64,000 bases of DNA from Aphrophora alni (taxonomy: Eukaryota > Arthropoda > Insecta > Hemiptera > Aphrophoridae). Position 1 is the stretch's first letter. Each line of letters begins with the position of its first letter. Below, one piece after another: positions 1 to 12,298 of the stretch. A program made the position numbers and the translations under genes. The DNA is taken from the NCBI GenBank assembly GCA_963513935.1, contig OY740766.1, positions 3,502,001 through 3,566,000 of the forward strand, given 5' to 3'. A model generated the notes under the pieces. That model was not told where the DNA came from. It saw only the letters and a list, made by a program, of their open reading frames with translations, and searched no databases.

Positions 1-1050
1 ATGTAACTATTTCGCGTAGCTAGGGTGAAATTGGATATAGGCTAATGTTATTTATCATCCAACACGAACATGAGAAAGTTTGATGTTATAATATTGTATG
101 CAGAAAACTATATAATCAATTTTAAACTAATGCAAAGAAATTCAATAAAGATGAAAATCCAAATACATACAACGTAGAATTTTTGAACAAAAATTCTTTC
201 AAAACCATCTGGGAATAAACATAACAACTACAAACTATGTTAAAAACTTAACCTAAACAATATTACTGTGAGTATTAAAGTTTTGTTTTTATACTACTTC
301 ATCCCTTGTATGCGTTTTAAATATCAAATTTAATAAAACAAAACTTATAAAATATGCTGTGGTTGGCCTAACACTGAATTTTTTAAAATTTTGAATTTTA
401 TTATTTGTTTTGTAGGTCTATAAATTATTACTTTACTAATATCACATAATATAAGCCTAGTATTAATTTCAATAATATATCGCACCGAAGTATTTTGTTT
501 AACCCCTGATTACATTAAAATAATTCAATAAAAGAGGTTTAAGAAGTCTAAAAGATTTCCCACTGATTAAATAACGGCCACCTTGACTTTCGTCGCTTCT
601 TGTGAAAAGTATTGAACATTGGAAGCGTCAACGATAGACTAGATATAAACAGCCTTGTGTTTCTAGCCTAATTAGAGTAATTGACAACGGGAAAGAATTA
701 ATTTAGAAGTTTCAAGTTACTATAACCTAGCAAACAAATACCGATTGGGAAGGCAGTGGTATAAGAAAGAAAGAACAGGGACAGGGAGTTACATTTTGAA
801 GTAGCAGACTGGTTGATGGTTTACTTTTCTTTTCGTGTGTATTAATATTATTATGTGTTACAAATTGGAGTATTTAATTCAACAAAAGGTATGGATACTT
901 TCTACCTTGTTTGATTTAATGGATTATTCATTCAAGTTCATTTACTGTGGTATTATATAGTCTAGGCTAATTTTTACAGTTAGTTGTTGAAGATGCGTTT
1001 AGCTTAGGTTATGCAGGTTGATTATTATTTAGCTTATGTTACAGTAGATA
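1..1050. other. AT-rich intergenic DNA, no gene seen
   Basis: I see no coding potential, RNA gene or long repeat here. The DNA is AT-rich with many short stops in all frames. The short palindrome-like motif taggcct, scattered through the whole window, begins to appear here. Confidence 0.6.
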
Positions 1051-1880
1051 CAGATTATCAGAGTAATATTGGTAATGTAATATAAGTAAGCCAATAGGAG
1101 TTTAACGTCAGTTTTTAGGCCTAATTCTAACAATAGGTTCTTGGCTATATTTCGTATTTGTTAGATGTTATGTTCAGTATTCCATTTAATCGTTGTTTTA
1201 ATTTTAAACATGTGATTAGTTTCTTAAATATAAAATAAGGAAATTGAACTGTCTATATTTATGTAAGGTGTACCAATCTCTATAATTATTACTAAACAAT
1301 ACTATAAACTCGGTAATAGTGTACATTGGAGGTTATGTGTATTATTACATTTCATAATAACACTTAACATTCTTAGGTTTATGTTTGTTACAGATTATCA
1401 GTGTAATATTGGTAATGCAATATAAGTAAGCCTACTTATATGAGTTGATAGATAGGCCTAAATATAAATTGCCTACTTGCTAGGAAGAGGCTAAATGATT
1501 TAGTCTTAACTTTGTTTTACAATAGTTCATGTTTAGATATCATATTAGTTGATGCACAATAGGAGTTTAACGTCAGTTTTTAGGCCTAATTCTAACAATA
1601 GGTTCTTGGCTACATTTCGTGTTTATTTGTTAGATGTTATGTTCAGTATTCCATTTAATCGTTGTTTTAATTTTAAACATGTGATTAGTTTCTTAAATAT
1701 AAAATAAGGTAATTGAACTTAAGTCTACATATGTAAGGTGTACCAATCTCTATAATTATTACTAAACAATACTCTAAACTCGGTATTAGTGTACATTGGA
1801 GGTTATGTGTATTAATACATTTCATGTTAACACTTAACATCCTTAAGTTTATGTTTGTTATAGATTAACAGGGTAATGTT
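1051..1880. repeat. Two-copy tandem duplication, units of about 340 and 470 bp
   Basis: The segment starting cagattatcag at 1051 is repeated from 1391, and a third start appears at 1861. Both copies share the blocks beginning aataggagtttaacgtc (1093 and 1558), gtgtaccaatctc and gtacattggaggttatg, with only scattered substitutions. The second copy contains about 126 bp (1431-1556) that the first lacks, so one copy has gained or lost that piece. No coding potential is seen. It is probably a local segmental duplication, and its divergence looks low. Confidence 0.85.
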
Positions 1881-2250
1881 GATATATATATATAGATTGT
1901 ATGCAATTATATAAATGATTTGGGTTAATCGTATTCTTCACGGTAGTTCATATACAGATAGGCTACTATAATTACTTTAACATGCGGTATTGTGTCATAT
2001 TTATAAAAAATTATATTCTGTATACTCTTCACGTTTCCGTGCATAGTTCTAATTAGGAAGGACTGGCACATCGCTAACCAAATAGTTAATATCGACAAAA
2101 TCAGGTTGGCTATTAATGATTTTTACCCATTAGGCTTTACTACTTCTCGAAAGATGTTATTAAAAAATTGTAGGAAATTTCTAAATCACTCCTGTTTTAA
2201 TACAGTATAACAAACACACAGAACACAATTCTCACAAAAAAATACGCCTA
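1881..2250. other. Intergenic; short (TA)n then nothing recognised
   Basis: A short (TA)n run lies at about 1884-1900. From about 2210 the DNA becomes the flank of the hammerhead-bearing repeat (see 2251-2297); the block agaacacaattctcac is shared with 39412. Confidence 0.5.
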
Positions 2251-2297
2251 AGTATCAGACGCGTTTCAACGACAAGGTCGTCCTCTTCAGTGACACA
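2251..2297 (-). ncRNA. Hammerhead-like ribozyme motif (Penelope-like type), copy B
   Basis: On the minus strand the order is stem I strand GTGTCA, core CTGAAGA, an unpaired G, stem II GACGAC/GTCGTT with a 3-nt loop, core GAAA, ACGCGT, the cleavage-site C, then stem I strand TGATAC. All conserved hammerhead core positions (CUGANGA, GAAA, UH) are present. Stem I has one G-T wobble and stem II closes with a G-T wobble. The same order is seen at 39441-39487, and flanking sequence is shared for about 50 bp each side. Hammerheads of this kind are known from terminal repeats of Penelope-like retroelements. Activity is inferred, not shown. Confidence 0.65.
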
Positions 2298-3689
2298 CAA
2301 GCTACACCAATCAAACTATAACATATATGCTTAAAAATATTTTTTTCCGGTTAGATCTTAATAGATTATTGTTCAGTTTGGTGGTTACAAGGCTAAGTAA
2401 GTTTAAAAAGTTACCTTCGCAAGCTGGGGCTGCTTTGTTTAATATAGAAAGCCTAAACAATATTCAAAATTATAATGAGTGTAAGAAAGCTTACGTTAAC
2501 TTTTGATGTCTGATTTCTTTTACTTTGTGGAGGGGTTTCTCTGTACAGGAAAGCTTACAATTTTAAAATTGTTAATTTACTCTTTGATACTGATTAACGT
2601 AATCTTTTATGTAGTTCTTAGCCAATGAACTTATTTTTTTATACTTTTCTTTATTCTCCTTGTTAGGTTTTGTTATTTATTATTGTTTAATTGTAAATTT
2701 AAAGTTTGACATTTAGTATTTTATTATGTTATTTAGTTGTTAGTAGTTACTGTAACTGTTATTTATTATTTTTGCAATCTCGTGTGTTTTGTTTTAATAG
2801 TCTTGTGTTTAAAAGGTTTACGACCAAAACTAGCGTGTCTTACCATATGTAATGGAAATTGGGGAAATACCAAACCTCGTCACAATCTATTTTATCTTTA
2901 TATATTCAGAAAATTTACTTTAAAAACTGTATTGTAAAAAAAGGGGGGGGGAAAGATTGCAAATGGGATTTTGTCATAAATAACAGATTTTGCAAAATTA
3001 AACAAAGCTTGGAATATATTTAGATTTAAATGGCGTCCGTGTGTTATTTGATGACAGATAAGTGCTAATCTGTTATTTTTGGACAGATGGTAACGTAACA
3101 TTTTTATTGCCTTATATTTAATGTAATGAATGTGTATGTGAGATATTTTGTGCCTTTTTAAAAAAAAAAAAATATCTGTAATGTTTACACATTTTAATGC
3201 GGTCAACACTTTATACTAAGCCAATAATGTATGTTTCATGCCTTTGGAACAGTTAACTTTAATTAGAAAAACTAAATTTACTGTTTTATTCTTTTTCATC
3301 TTCAGTTTTTGAGGTGAGGACATTTCTATACAAGTATAATTTTACTATGAACAGAAATTTTTTTTTTAGTTCTTCTTTAGTGTTACTCATTTCATTAAAA
3401 AAAAAATGTAAATTTCTATTCTTTAAAATTTTATAAATACTACATCTTGTTTGTGAAATGACTTGAGAAATGTTTGGCTTATGAAGTGTGCACATAACTC
3501 TATTTGTAACAACGTTGTTGTAATTTCCCTTGGAGCGAAATAATTAATTTTACATTTAGGCTACCAACATTATAATAGTTGTATGTTTTATAATATAGAA
3601 TGTGTTAATAAATTATTGATACAATTTGGCTACTTCTGAAATGGAGAGAACAAACTTGTATTCAAATCGCCGTATAAAAACAAACTAAA
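2298..3689. other. Intergenic, AT-rich, with poly-G tract
   Basis: No gene recognised. A run of nine G lies at about 2943, A-runs at about 3162 and 3397, and a T-run at about 3358. Short reading frames here have no recognisable protein features. Confidence 0.5.
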
Positions 3690-3790
3690 CTATAAAAGAG
3701 CATAAAACAAAGACCCCCCCTGGCAATCGTATATTCTAATAGCTTCAGGGTTGGAAGAGATTAATAGTTCAGTTTAAAGACGAGTTCACT
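3690..3790 (-). repeat. Dispersed repeat family F2, inverted relative to 8800-8915
   Basis: Shares ctaatagcttcagggt and ggaagag...ttaatag with 20440-20480 and 26165-26210. Family F2 recurs at least ten times in both orientations in the window. It is non-coding, and its superfamily is not recognised. Confidence 0.55.
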
Positions 3791-6700
3791 TCGTTTTAGC
3801 GAGTAATAGGCCAAATAGCCTAATAAGTAAAGTGTCTATGTGCCGCAAAAAGTATATATTGCAGGTATCGCTATATTTACATATATAACAATTTTACATT
3901 TTGTCTGACAACTACAGAATTGACATTTTTGGGAACCAACACTTTTGTTGTGTTTGTATTTGATTCAGGTGATGTTGGGGGATGGTTGGGACTTTTGATC
4001 GGGTGTCCTGAATGATTTTGTAGTTTCCAGCACCCTTTACAAAAGTTATTTCATTTAATTTTTGTGTTCTTGAAACATTGAAAAATAAGAAAAAGGATCG
4101 TGAAACGTTATTAGTGGCATTAAGATTCGAAAAGTTTGACATAAAAGCAAGTGTGAGAGCTGATGTTAAGAGGAAATTAGAGATAGAAAAAGAAAAAGAA
4201 AGAGTGGGTTATAGAGTAGAGGTAATGAAAAAAGAATTGTGTTCTGTGTGTTTGTTATACTGTATAATTTTTCTCATAAGTCAGGTCCAACGTTTAATAT
4301 AAATTTTGTGTTGTTTATTTTGCAAAATTTATATAACTTTACTTAGTTTTTGACCTAATTTGTTAGTTTTTATTTAATTATTATTTATATTCTAAGGCGT
4401 TTATGACTACAATAGTTTTTTGTCTATAAAAATCGAGAAAAAAAGATTTAAATTTGTTATGTTTTGTGCCAGTAACTTGCGATTTTGCAGAGGGGTTGTA
4501 ATAATTAATTTTACTAAAATTTGAATGAAATCGGTATTGTCGATTTGAAAAGTTATGTTTTATATACAACCCGCATTGACGATTTTTTGTTTTTAACTCA
4601 AGAAACATTTAGAGAAATGGTATCCAATATGTTTTGTCTGTGAATTTAACAAAATTATATCAAAACAACTGTAGTTAGATTTTTTTAAATATCTTAATTT
4701 TATGGTTTTGTTTGACGACAGGTAGGACTGCCAAATTAAGAGATATTGACAGAAATTCCGATATGTGGCAAAAATATGCCCAAATACTAAGTTTTATCGA
4801 AATCTGTCCACTCCATTGGGTGATGGTGTACAGACAACTGGTATTCCCAATACCACTTTTTAGAATTCAGAGGAGCTTAAATGCATATTTTGATAAAACA
4901 CTCATCACTGGTTATTTGACCCCACCACATACTTTCTCTGCATTTCGCATTTATGTAACAAAGTAGAAATTGCGGATTAACTAGGCGTTGAAAATTTGTG
5001 TTTGTCATAATAAGATGTTACAATTATTTAAAAAATCAAAGATAAATTGTAAACATCATAAAAATGTAGTATTAGGTATCAACTTTGGTCCTTATTGAAA
5101 GTTGTAGTTTTCATGAACATTTCAGAGAATGTATGTAAACAGAATAAAATATCCATTATACTAATGTTTACATAGATAAAAACAAAATGGTTGTCCTACC
5201 AAGGCAAAGATATTATTATATACAATTTATATAATGTTAAAGAGTTTCAAAGAAAGGAAGACAGAGAATATGGCGGTGGTTTTGCCAGTGCTTTTCTTTC
5301 TAATACCCCATAATTCCCGGTTGAAACAAGAGAGAGTATTATTGGGGGGGGGGGGGGAAGGGGGACAATATTTATGGGCGCCGGAGAAGATGTTTTTGTT
5401 ACTTGAACTCTGCTGTGTTCAGAATCTTTCATATAAATCACAAAGGCAGTGGCTTTCTCTCGCGAGGGAGGGAGAAGAAGAACAACTAAAGACGAAGTAA
5501 ACTTTTACAATTCCACAGCCGACATGATTTATAATTATTTTTATGTTTATTTGCTCTCGATATTGTTGAAGAAATAGAAATGTACTAGTATATTGTTATT
5601 GGGAGTTTATATTACTTTGAGGAAACAAAGTTTGCGGGTGAATTATTTTAGTAATTTCATAAAACTATATAGATTAATTGACAGTTTTGTCATGCTTAAT
5701 TTTATTGGGTGAAAATTGCTTTAGTGGTTGGTGAAAAAGAGTAAAACGCCGAGGCGCTAGAAAATCTTGTTTAAGCATTTAAAATTTTACTTTTAACGAT
5801 CTTATTTTCAATTTTAGACGTGTGTAACAGCATATTTACTTCAATTAATAATTCTTAGAAAATAGAAAATTACGTTCTTGCGTCTTCAACTACAGTTTAG
5901 TGTGTTCCCTTTTGTTATTATTTAATATCATTAGATAATATTGACAAATTGAAATTTGTTGTTTGGAATATTCAACAGACAAGATGGAATCTACTCAAGG
6001 CGTGTGATATGATTGAGGCTCCCCCCCTTCAAACCCTTGTTGAACTGATGGCATCATCAAACGCGTCCGAAAAAAAAGTTTGGTCGTAAGGATTTTTTGT
6101 TTGATTCGGTTTGTAGCCGGTTTACGTTTTACATCAGATGCGGGGTAGGCAAATTATAATATTTTTGTATTTGAAGCTGTGTTTGAATTTTACTTCGGAT
6201 TGGATCTTTCAAAAGTATAAAGTAAACTGTACAGATTTGAATAACTTTAATCAGTTTTGATGAAATTCATTGTACAAATTTATTTTGGATATTGATTTCA
6301 AATTGACAGTTTTGATTTTTTTTTTTACTTTTTTACATACTATTAAGTTTTTTTATTGAAATATCAGTTATGAGGCAACTTATCTCAAATATTTTTTTTT
6401 TATCATAGGCGAGTGGTCGCTATTTGCCGGTGATTATTTCAAAAGCGGTGGAAGCAATTTCAATAAAACTATTTAAATGTGAATAAATGTAATAAATTCC
6501 AACTGAAAGAAAAATTACGGTTTGTGAGTTATTTGGAAAATGTTGAAATTAATTATGACCGCCCACTCAATAGGATGGGAGGCATGGGTCATTTTCTCTT
6601 TTTATTCAATAACATTCAGGTATTTTTGTGTAGACGACGATCAACAAGTTTTGTTTCGTTCCTTAGAGGGTATATTTTAGCATCATTTTATAAAACTCGT

Positions 6701-6984
6701 TAATGTAATTTTTTTAATTTGAGATATTGTTGCAGTTTTGTTCGTAAATTATGATTTAGTTTGATTTAGTATTTGTTTTTATTAATATGAAATAGTTTGT
6801 GCAGTGTTTGTATCATCTCACTTGTTTACTACTTTCTGCACTTTAAATATCGTCGCGGAATCGGTGATTCAATTGTCAGTACAAAACAAAAAAAAAAAGA
6901 GTTCCATAAATGTCTGCATTTAAATGAGTCGGGAGATATAAACGAGAGAAGAATAAAGTTAAATGCGGAAAAGGTTTGAAGATT
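3791..6984. repeat. Decayed dispersed repeats (family F1) in intergenic DNA
   Basis: Fragments of the widespread F1 family are visible: tgacaactacagaattgac at 3905, a block around 4490-4620 with gcgattttgcag and cgcattgacgatttttt that matches 9650-9770, and fragments at 4715-4860 and 6510-6670. A 14-G run lies at 5344-5357. Small open frames at 5234-5500 and 6479-6703 are not recognisable proteins, and the latter lies in repeat sequence. F1 copies are too decayed to classify by eye. Confidence 0.45.
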
Positions 6985-7329
6985 TCAATAAATTAGCCCC
7001 GGTAGTTGTGCAGCACCCGCTTGACAGGAGAATCCGGTCTAAGTCAACTTAAGTCCCGAGGCTTTACCGCCAAAGTCATTTGATCCGTTTAAGAAAATTT
7101 GCGCTCACACAAAGGGATTTCTAGGGTTAAGTGCACGTCTTAGGGGTGGATATAGAAAGTGGAATGTTTAAGTTAAGGGATGAAATAATTGATGAAATAG
7201 AAACGTTGAAACAGTTTTATAAACTTCGACATCAATTATTTTGAGAGAATGTCTGTGTGTGAATATTTTAGGTGTTTTATGAAAATGAATAAGGGTCTAT
7301 TTAATATTTTTATAATACTGTTGATCACA
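6985..7329. other. Non-repetitive, CpG-richer block
   Basis: 6985-7130 is clearly richer in CpG and GC than its surroundings (gcagcacccgcttgacagg, cccgaggctttaccgcc) and has no copy elsewhere in the window. No reading frame is convincing. It could be a conserved non-coding element 3' of Pitx, which only cross-species alignment would show. Confidence 0.25.
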
Positions 7330-7630
7330 TAGAGAAAGTTAGGTGATTGATTAAAAATCGATGTCTATTTCGAGTTCTTTTGAGTTCAAAAAGTGGTTTT
7401 TGGAATGACGTCTGACGTCTGAATAGACAGATTTCAATAAAATTTGGGGTGTGTGTATATTTAAGCCATATTTCGGTACTTTATTCAGTTTCCCCCGATA
7501 AATCAAAATTTTGGGTTACCTGTCATAATAAAAAATAAAATTTTTCGAATATCTCATAATCGTCTCCAACGATTATAATAAAGTCGCCGCTAGATTTTTA
7601 TAATATTTATACTCAAGACGATTTTATGAT
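7330..7630 (+). repeat. Dispersed repeat family F1 copy
   Basis: Carries the characteristic order: gagaaagttaggtgatt, then gtctatttcgag, ggtttttggaatgacgtc, ttcaataaaatttggggtg, and tctccaacgattataa. The same order recurs at 11187, 18168, 23715, 24730 and 59150. It is a non-coding interspersed repeat of unknown class. Confidence 0.65.
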
Positions 7631-7679
7631 GTAAGTGAAGTAGGCCTACATTGTGCAGCAACCTGTGTTTTTATAGATT

Positions 7680-8345
7680 TGATTTATGCGCCCGGGGGTG
7701 GATCTTTAAGAGAGTTTGAATTCGGGAAGGAAATTTGGGTGGGGGGGGAGGTATTAATTTGACATCTACCCTCGACTACTCAAATACTACAGCTCAGCCA
7801 GTCAGCTCCATGAGCGATTAAAACTATGTTATTAATTATAATGCATAATAAACTAAATTAACTATGAATAATATTAAGGGAATCACTCTATTTAAAACTA
7901 GCGGTCTAGGAAACAGTATTAGACCAAAATGGCCGTTAACTATTTACATATTTAATTTTATACGGAATTTGAAGACGCAGCGCCGAAAACCCTGGGCCGT
8001 CTGACCCATCCCAAAAGGGGCTGATTAGCCATTATTTGGTGGGTGAGCAATTTGAAAGGTACCTGAAATATCGGTTATCCTGTAGACTAGAAGACTTGCA
8101 CTTCCATGAAAACATCCGTCTCTCTTGTCCCTGGTGTACAACTCTGTTCTCTAATCTTGATGTATGATGAAGATTTGATGCAAAACAATTCCCCTGCAAT
8201 TTACTACTCAGGCAACCCGCTAGTAGAGTTGATAGAGTGGAAGTATCGCCGGGAGGTGGTGAAAAGAGAGTTCACAACAGACACCCGCGCTGGTGAAAGG
8301 GGGGGGGGGGGTAAGAAAGACCAAACAGCCACAATTTAGTTATCT
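7680..8345. other. Non-repetitive GC-richer block 3' of Pitx
   Basis: Contains single-copy sequence such as cgcagcgccgaaaaccctgg and ggggctgattagccatta, with a bicoid-class-like CTAATC site near 8024 on the minus strand. A 78-codon frame at 8106-8339 runs through a 13-G tract (8299-8311). It is not recognisable and may be chance. Candidate conserved non-coding DNA or an unrecognised exon; evidence is weak for either. Confidence 0.25.
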
Positions 8346-8424
8346 AAATATATAAATATTGTAACTAGTAAGGCGTCCATGGTTGTATTCATTCTCAACG
8401 ACTGTTGATTTTGTTTGGTTGTGA

Positions 8425-8915
8425 ATTGGTGTGTGTGAGAAAGTTTGGTCACGGCTTTTGTACTGTTTATTAAAATTGAGTTGTGAATGCAATTTTCGTT
8501 GTTTCAGTTAAAAATTTTAAGTTAGGTGAAGAGTTTTGTGTAATGTGTGAAAATAAATAAGGGCAGAGTTGTTTTTGTGACAAAATGTCTATTTACCAGT
8601 TATCACCGAAGTGATGACCCCCATATTTACCTAAGCTACACAGTTTAGTTGAGGTTATCCTCTTCAAACTTCCCTCTAGAGTGAGTCTTTGTCTCTCCAT
8701 CGTGGGTCTTATTTTTGTCTAACATATTTTTTTTTTGGTTTGTTCTATCAAGTCAATGTGGCAAAATCTATTGTAGTTTTTTCTGGATGAAGACTTCCTG
8801 CAGGGACGAATTAGTCGTCGTCTAGATTTTGGTTATAATTCCCGCTTTCATCTTTCCTACCAGGTCTCCCTTGATTAAGGGTTGTTTGTTTCCGACTTTG
8901 GCTCTCATCGAGTAG
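8425..8915 (+). repeat. F1 fragment followed by F2 fragment
   Basis: 8430-8480 has gtgtgtgagaaagtttgg, the same as 24768, 25370 and 52690 (family F1). 8835-8915 has tttcatctttcctaccagg and gtttccgactttggctctc, matching the 152-bp array at 26401 and the copies at 47240, 52850 and 56020 (family F2, forward). Confidence 0.5.
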
Positions 8916-9964
8916 CCTACTAAAGATGTCTTTATTTTATGATATTTCTCCTGATTTTTTAAAGCAATGATGACTGAAAAGTTTTTACCATTAAATGAAA
9001 ACTTGAGGAGTTCCCAGCATTGAGGTTACCATCATTATATATATTATATTGTTAGTAAATGCTTCAAAAGTTAGTTATTCAGACAAAAATTTGTCAGGTA
9101 AATTTAAAACGATTTTCCAAGTTTCTAAATACGATTTTTTTTCCAATGATACTACTTGTAAGTCCTGTAGTATCTAATTTTGTGCAGCGTTGAAATCTAC
9201 ATCCAATAATGTCCAAACAATTATTCCACGATAATACAAATCAGAGAATTGTAAATAAATTCAGCAATAATAGATGTGGTGTCTGGAATTTTAGATGATT
9301 TACAGTAAAATTTAAGTAGTCGGGTTTAAATAAAAGCTGTATTTTTATATAAATGATCGGAAAATTTCCTAATTATTCTGTAGGAGTATGAAAGTGGTTA
9401 GTTTTTTTTCATTAGTCAGTAATAATTTATTTTGTGCAGCTTTGGGATCTGCACGCAACAAGGAGATCGAGGTCTGCAAGCATTGGTTTGAAAAATAAAC
9501 GGTGCACAATCTTTCCCAATTATTAAATAGGGCTTAAATTTGATTTGTTTTTACCAAAAACAAGTTCTCAACGTAAATTGTTTGAAATTAAAATCGATCT
9601 TTTAATGACTTTGTCAAAGTTAATTTATGTTTTTTATTAATTATTATATGCGATTTTGCACGCGGGTTTAGGTATACGATCTTTCACTAAAATTTGATTG
9701 ACATAGGTAAAGCCGATTTAGAGAAATTATTTCTTTTATAACAACCGCATTGCCGATTTTTGGTTTTTTTAACCGATAAATTACCTACGAACATTTTGGG
9801 GAGATGCGACCAAGAGGTTTTGTTTGAGTTCTTAAAGGAGGCTACACTTGATCAATTTGTTTGTTAGATTCGATTTGGAAAAATTTTATGTCTTTCTTAA
9901 GCTACCATCAAATTTTTATCAGTTATAAATAATGTCCCGAGCTATGTTCAAAATATATTCACAT
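8916..9964. repeat. Intergenic DNA with decayed F1 pieces
   Basis: 9590-9880 contains ccgcattgccgatttttgg, ttaaccgataaattacc and gttcttaaaggaggctacac, which align by eye with 4560-4620 and 16880-17000. Nothing coding is seen. Confidence 0.4.
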
Positions 9965-10644
9965 AACAATTTGTGTCCACGCGTTTGGACTGTAGCAATG
10001 CACAAACGACAGACGCCAGGGGGACAAACAATTCCTAACCTAACTTAAACTAACATAACCTAACCTAACCTAACCTAACCCAACCTAACCTAACCTAACC
10101 TAACCTAACAATTTGTATCCACGCGTTTGGACTGTAGCAATGCACAAACGACAGACGCCAGGGTGACAAACAATTCCTAACCTAACCTAACCTAACCTAA
10201 CCTAACCTAACCTAACCTAACCTAACCTAACCTAACCTAACCTAACCTAACACAACCTAACCTAACCTAACATAACCTAACCTAACCTAACCTAACCTTA
10301 CCTAACCTAACCTAACCTAACCTAACAATTTGTATCCACGCGTTTGGACTGTAGCAATGCACAAACAACAGACGCCAGGGGACAAACAATTCCTAACCTA
10401 ACCTAACCTAACCTAACCTAACCTAACCTAACCTTACCCAACCTAACCTAACAATTTGTATCCACGCGTTTGGACTGTAGCAATGCACAAACAACAGACG
10501 CCAGGGGGACAAACAATTCCTAACCTAACATAACCTAACCTAACCTAACCTAACCTAACATAACCTAACCTAACCTAACAATTTGTATCAACGCATTTGG
10601 ACTGTAGCAATGCACAAACAACAGACGCCAGGGGGACAAACAAT
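9965..10644. repeat. Composite interstitial telomeric array: 69-bp unit x 5 alternating with (CCTAA)n
   Basis: Five copies of a ~69-bp unit starting aacaatttgt and ending gggacaaacaat begin at about 9965, 10107, 10324, 10450 and 10577. The four gaps between them are filled with (CCTAA)n tracts, the insect telomeric repeat, containing a few variants (CATAA, CTTAC, CCCAA). The outermost units abut non-telomeric DNA on both sides, so the 69-bp unit looks like pre-existing target sequence that was duplicated around inserted telomeric repeats and then amplified. Confidence 0.9.
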
Positions 10645-11186
10645 ATTCTGCATCGATGTTTTGACTCATTACACAACTGCCTCTATAATTTGTACACGCG
10701 GGGAAAGTAAAGAACAACAAAAGAAAATCCGGACTCTTTCACCACGTCAGATATGTAATTGCACATGTGAGGAAATTTGTGTCGGATTTACTAAGTTGAC
10801 TTTTGTCAAAAAACTCGACAGGTTTGTGTTGGCGTCATATCGTTTAGTGCCGCCATTAAATTCCGTAGTTTTATTGTCGCATTAGTTTAAACTGAAGCTA
10901 AAGACAGGAAAATCCTTGATAGCATCTTAACCAGTAGAGTAAAATATATATCAAATGGTGAGACAGACAGACAGAGAGAGGCTCATCAACATTTGTACAA
11001 CTTAATGCGGGAGCTAACTGAGCGGAGCGAACCGCATAAATAACAGCACATTTTGTAAGCATTAAAAGAATTACAACTGTAAATCACTGTGGATAACTGT
11101 TTCTGTGTTATTTATATTTTGTTTTAATTTAATATCATATATAGGAAATACAGCACCGATCATGATCCTTAGATTTTAGTTTTTAC
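10645..11186. other. Intergenic; single-copy-looking block
   Basis: Includes a palindromic E-box-type site CACATGTG near 10762 and a short (ACAG)n/(GA)n stretch at about 10962-10980. A 100-codon frame beginning at 10583 starts inside the last 69-bp repeat unit and has no recognisable protein, so I do not call it. Confidence 0.4.
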
Positions 11187-11460
11187 TTTCTTATATTATA
11201 TAGGAAAGTTATGTGATGTGTTGAAAAATATCTATTTTGAGTTTTTTGCGGATATATCCGCTTTCAAGCTCTCTCTCAGTTTTGGAATAATGTATGTTGT
11301 CGGCTACAGTACAAACGTGTTGTCCGATTTTAATCAAATCAAAATTTGGGGGTAGTTATCACTGGAAAAGAACACAAATAATTTACGATTTTCTCAAAAA
11401 AGTGTTAACGATTTGTGCCTTTTAAGGACTCAAAGAAAATCTATTGGTTGCAATCTCTCC
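11187..11460 (+). repeat. Dispersed repeat family F1 copy
   Basis: Order seen: ggaaagttatgtgatgtg, tctattttgagttttttgcg, ttttggaataatgtatg, cgattttaatcaaatc, and gggggtagttatcac. This matches the copies at 7330, 23715 and 59150. Confidence 0.65.
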
Positions 11461-12298
11461 AAAACATGTCAATGAGTAGAAATAAATCATCCATGGGGGT
11501 ATAATAAAATACGACATTTCTCAAAATGAGCACAACCAATTTCGTTCAAATTTTAGTGATATGTGAAAATCAATGATACAAACACGTGAACTAAAATAGC
11601 AAGTAGTTAAGTAATGTTACGGTTGAAAAAGAATCTTAACTAGCATCATTACAAGCTCATTTTCAATCAAATACAACTTAACATGGAATACAAGAAGCGA
11701 GTTTAGACCCTACTTGAAATATACAGCGTGTTAAATAAGTCCTGGGACGGCTTAATATTTTTTAAAACCATTACAGATAGAGCTACAAAGCTTTGCACAT
11801 TGTTAATGGACAACAAAACCTATTTTGTCTAGAGTTGTTGACAAAGTGGCATTTTGTTCATTTAAATTAGTTGGCAAAACAGCTGATTTCTCAACCGTTT
11901 CACTTTGCCCACTACTTTGCTCACTCCGAATGGCAACCGAACAAAACGAAATTTAGGTTAAGTTTATTTGAATTGATTTATAATATACAGGAAATGTCCT
12001 GTATGTAGGTTAGATTAATTCTTACAAGTAAAATAACATAAATAAACAACAACAAAACAACGTTTTAAAGTTGAAAAAGGGAAGTAATTATTCATGAAGA
12101 TGATTGACAGTGTATGTACACGGAGAGTATTTTTCGTTTGCCGAGTTTTGAAGTTGGCAATCCCGTTTCCTCAACAATACACCTAAGTTATTTGTAATAT
12201 TCATAAATAACCTCAGTTTTGACGTGAATATAGAGGTTATATTTAACCTCTATATTTATATATATATTTTTTTTCAACAACTGTTTACAAAGTATAAT
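11461..12298. other. Intergenic; possible small transposon remnant and a short hairpin
   Basis: A sequence beginning atatacagcgtgtt at 11730 and a palindrome tacaggaaatgtcctgta near 11986 resemble ends of small DNA transposons, but I cannot define an element. A hairpin with 13-bp arms aatatagaggtta/taacctctatatt sits at about 12227-12256. Confidence 0.35.

Noticed and set aside
8106..8339. 77-residue frame with a basic middle and a Gly run
   Set aside because: The Gly run comes from a 13-G tract; no homology recognised.
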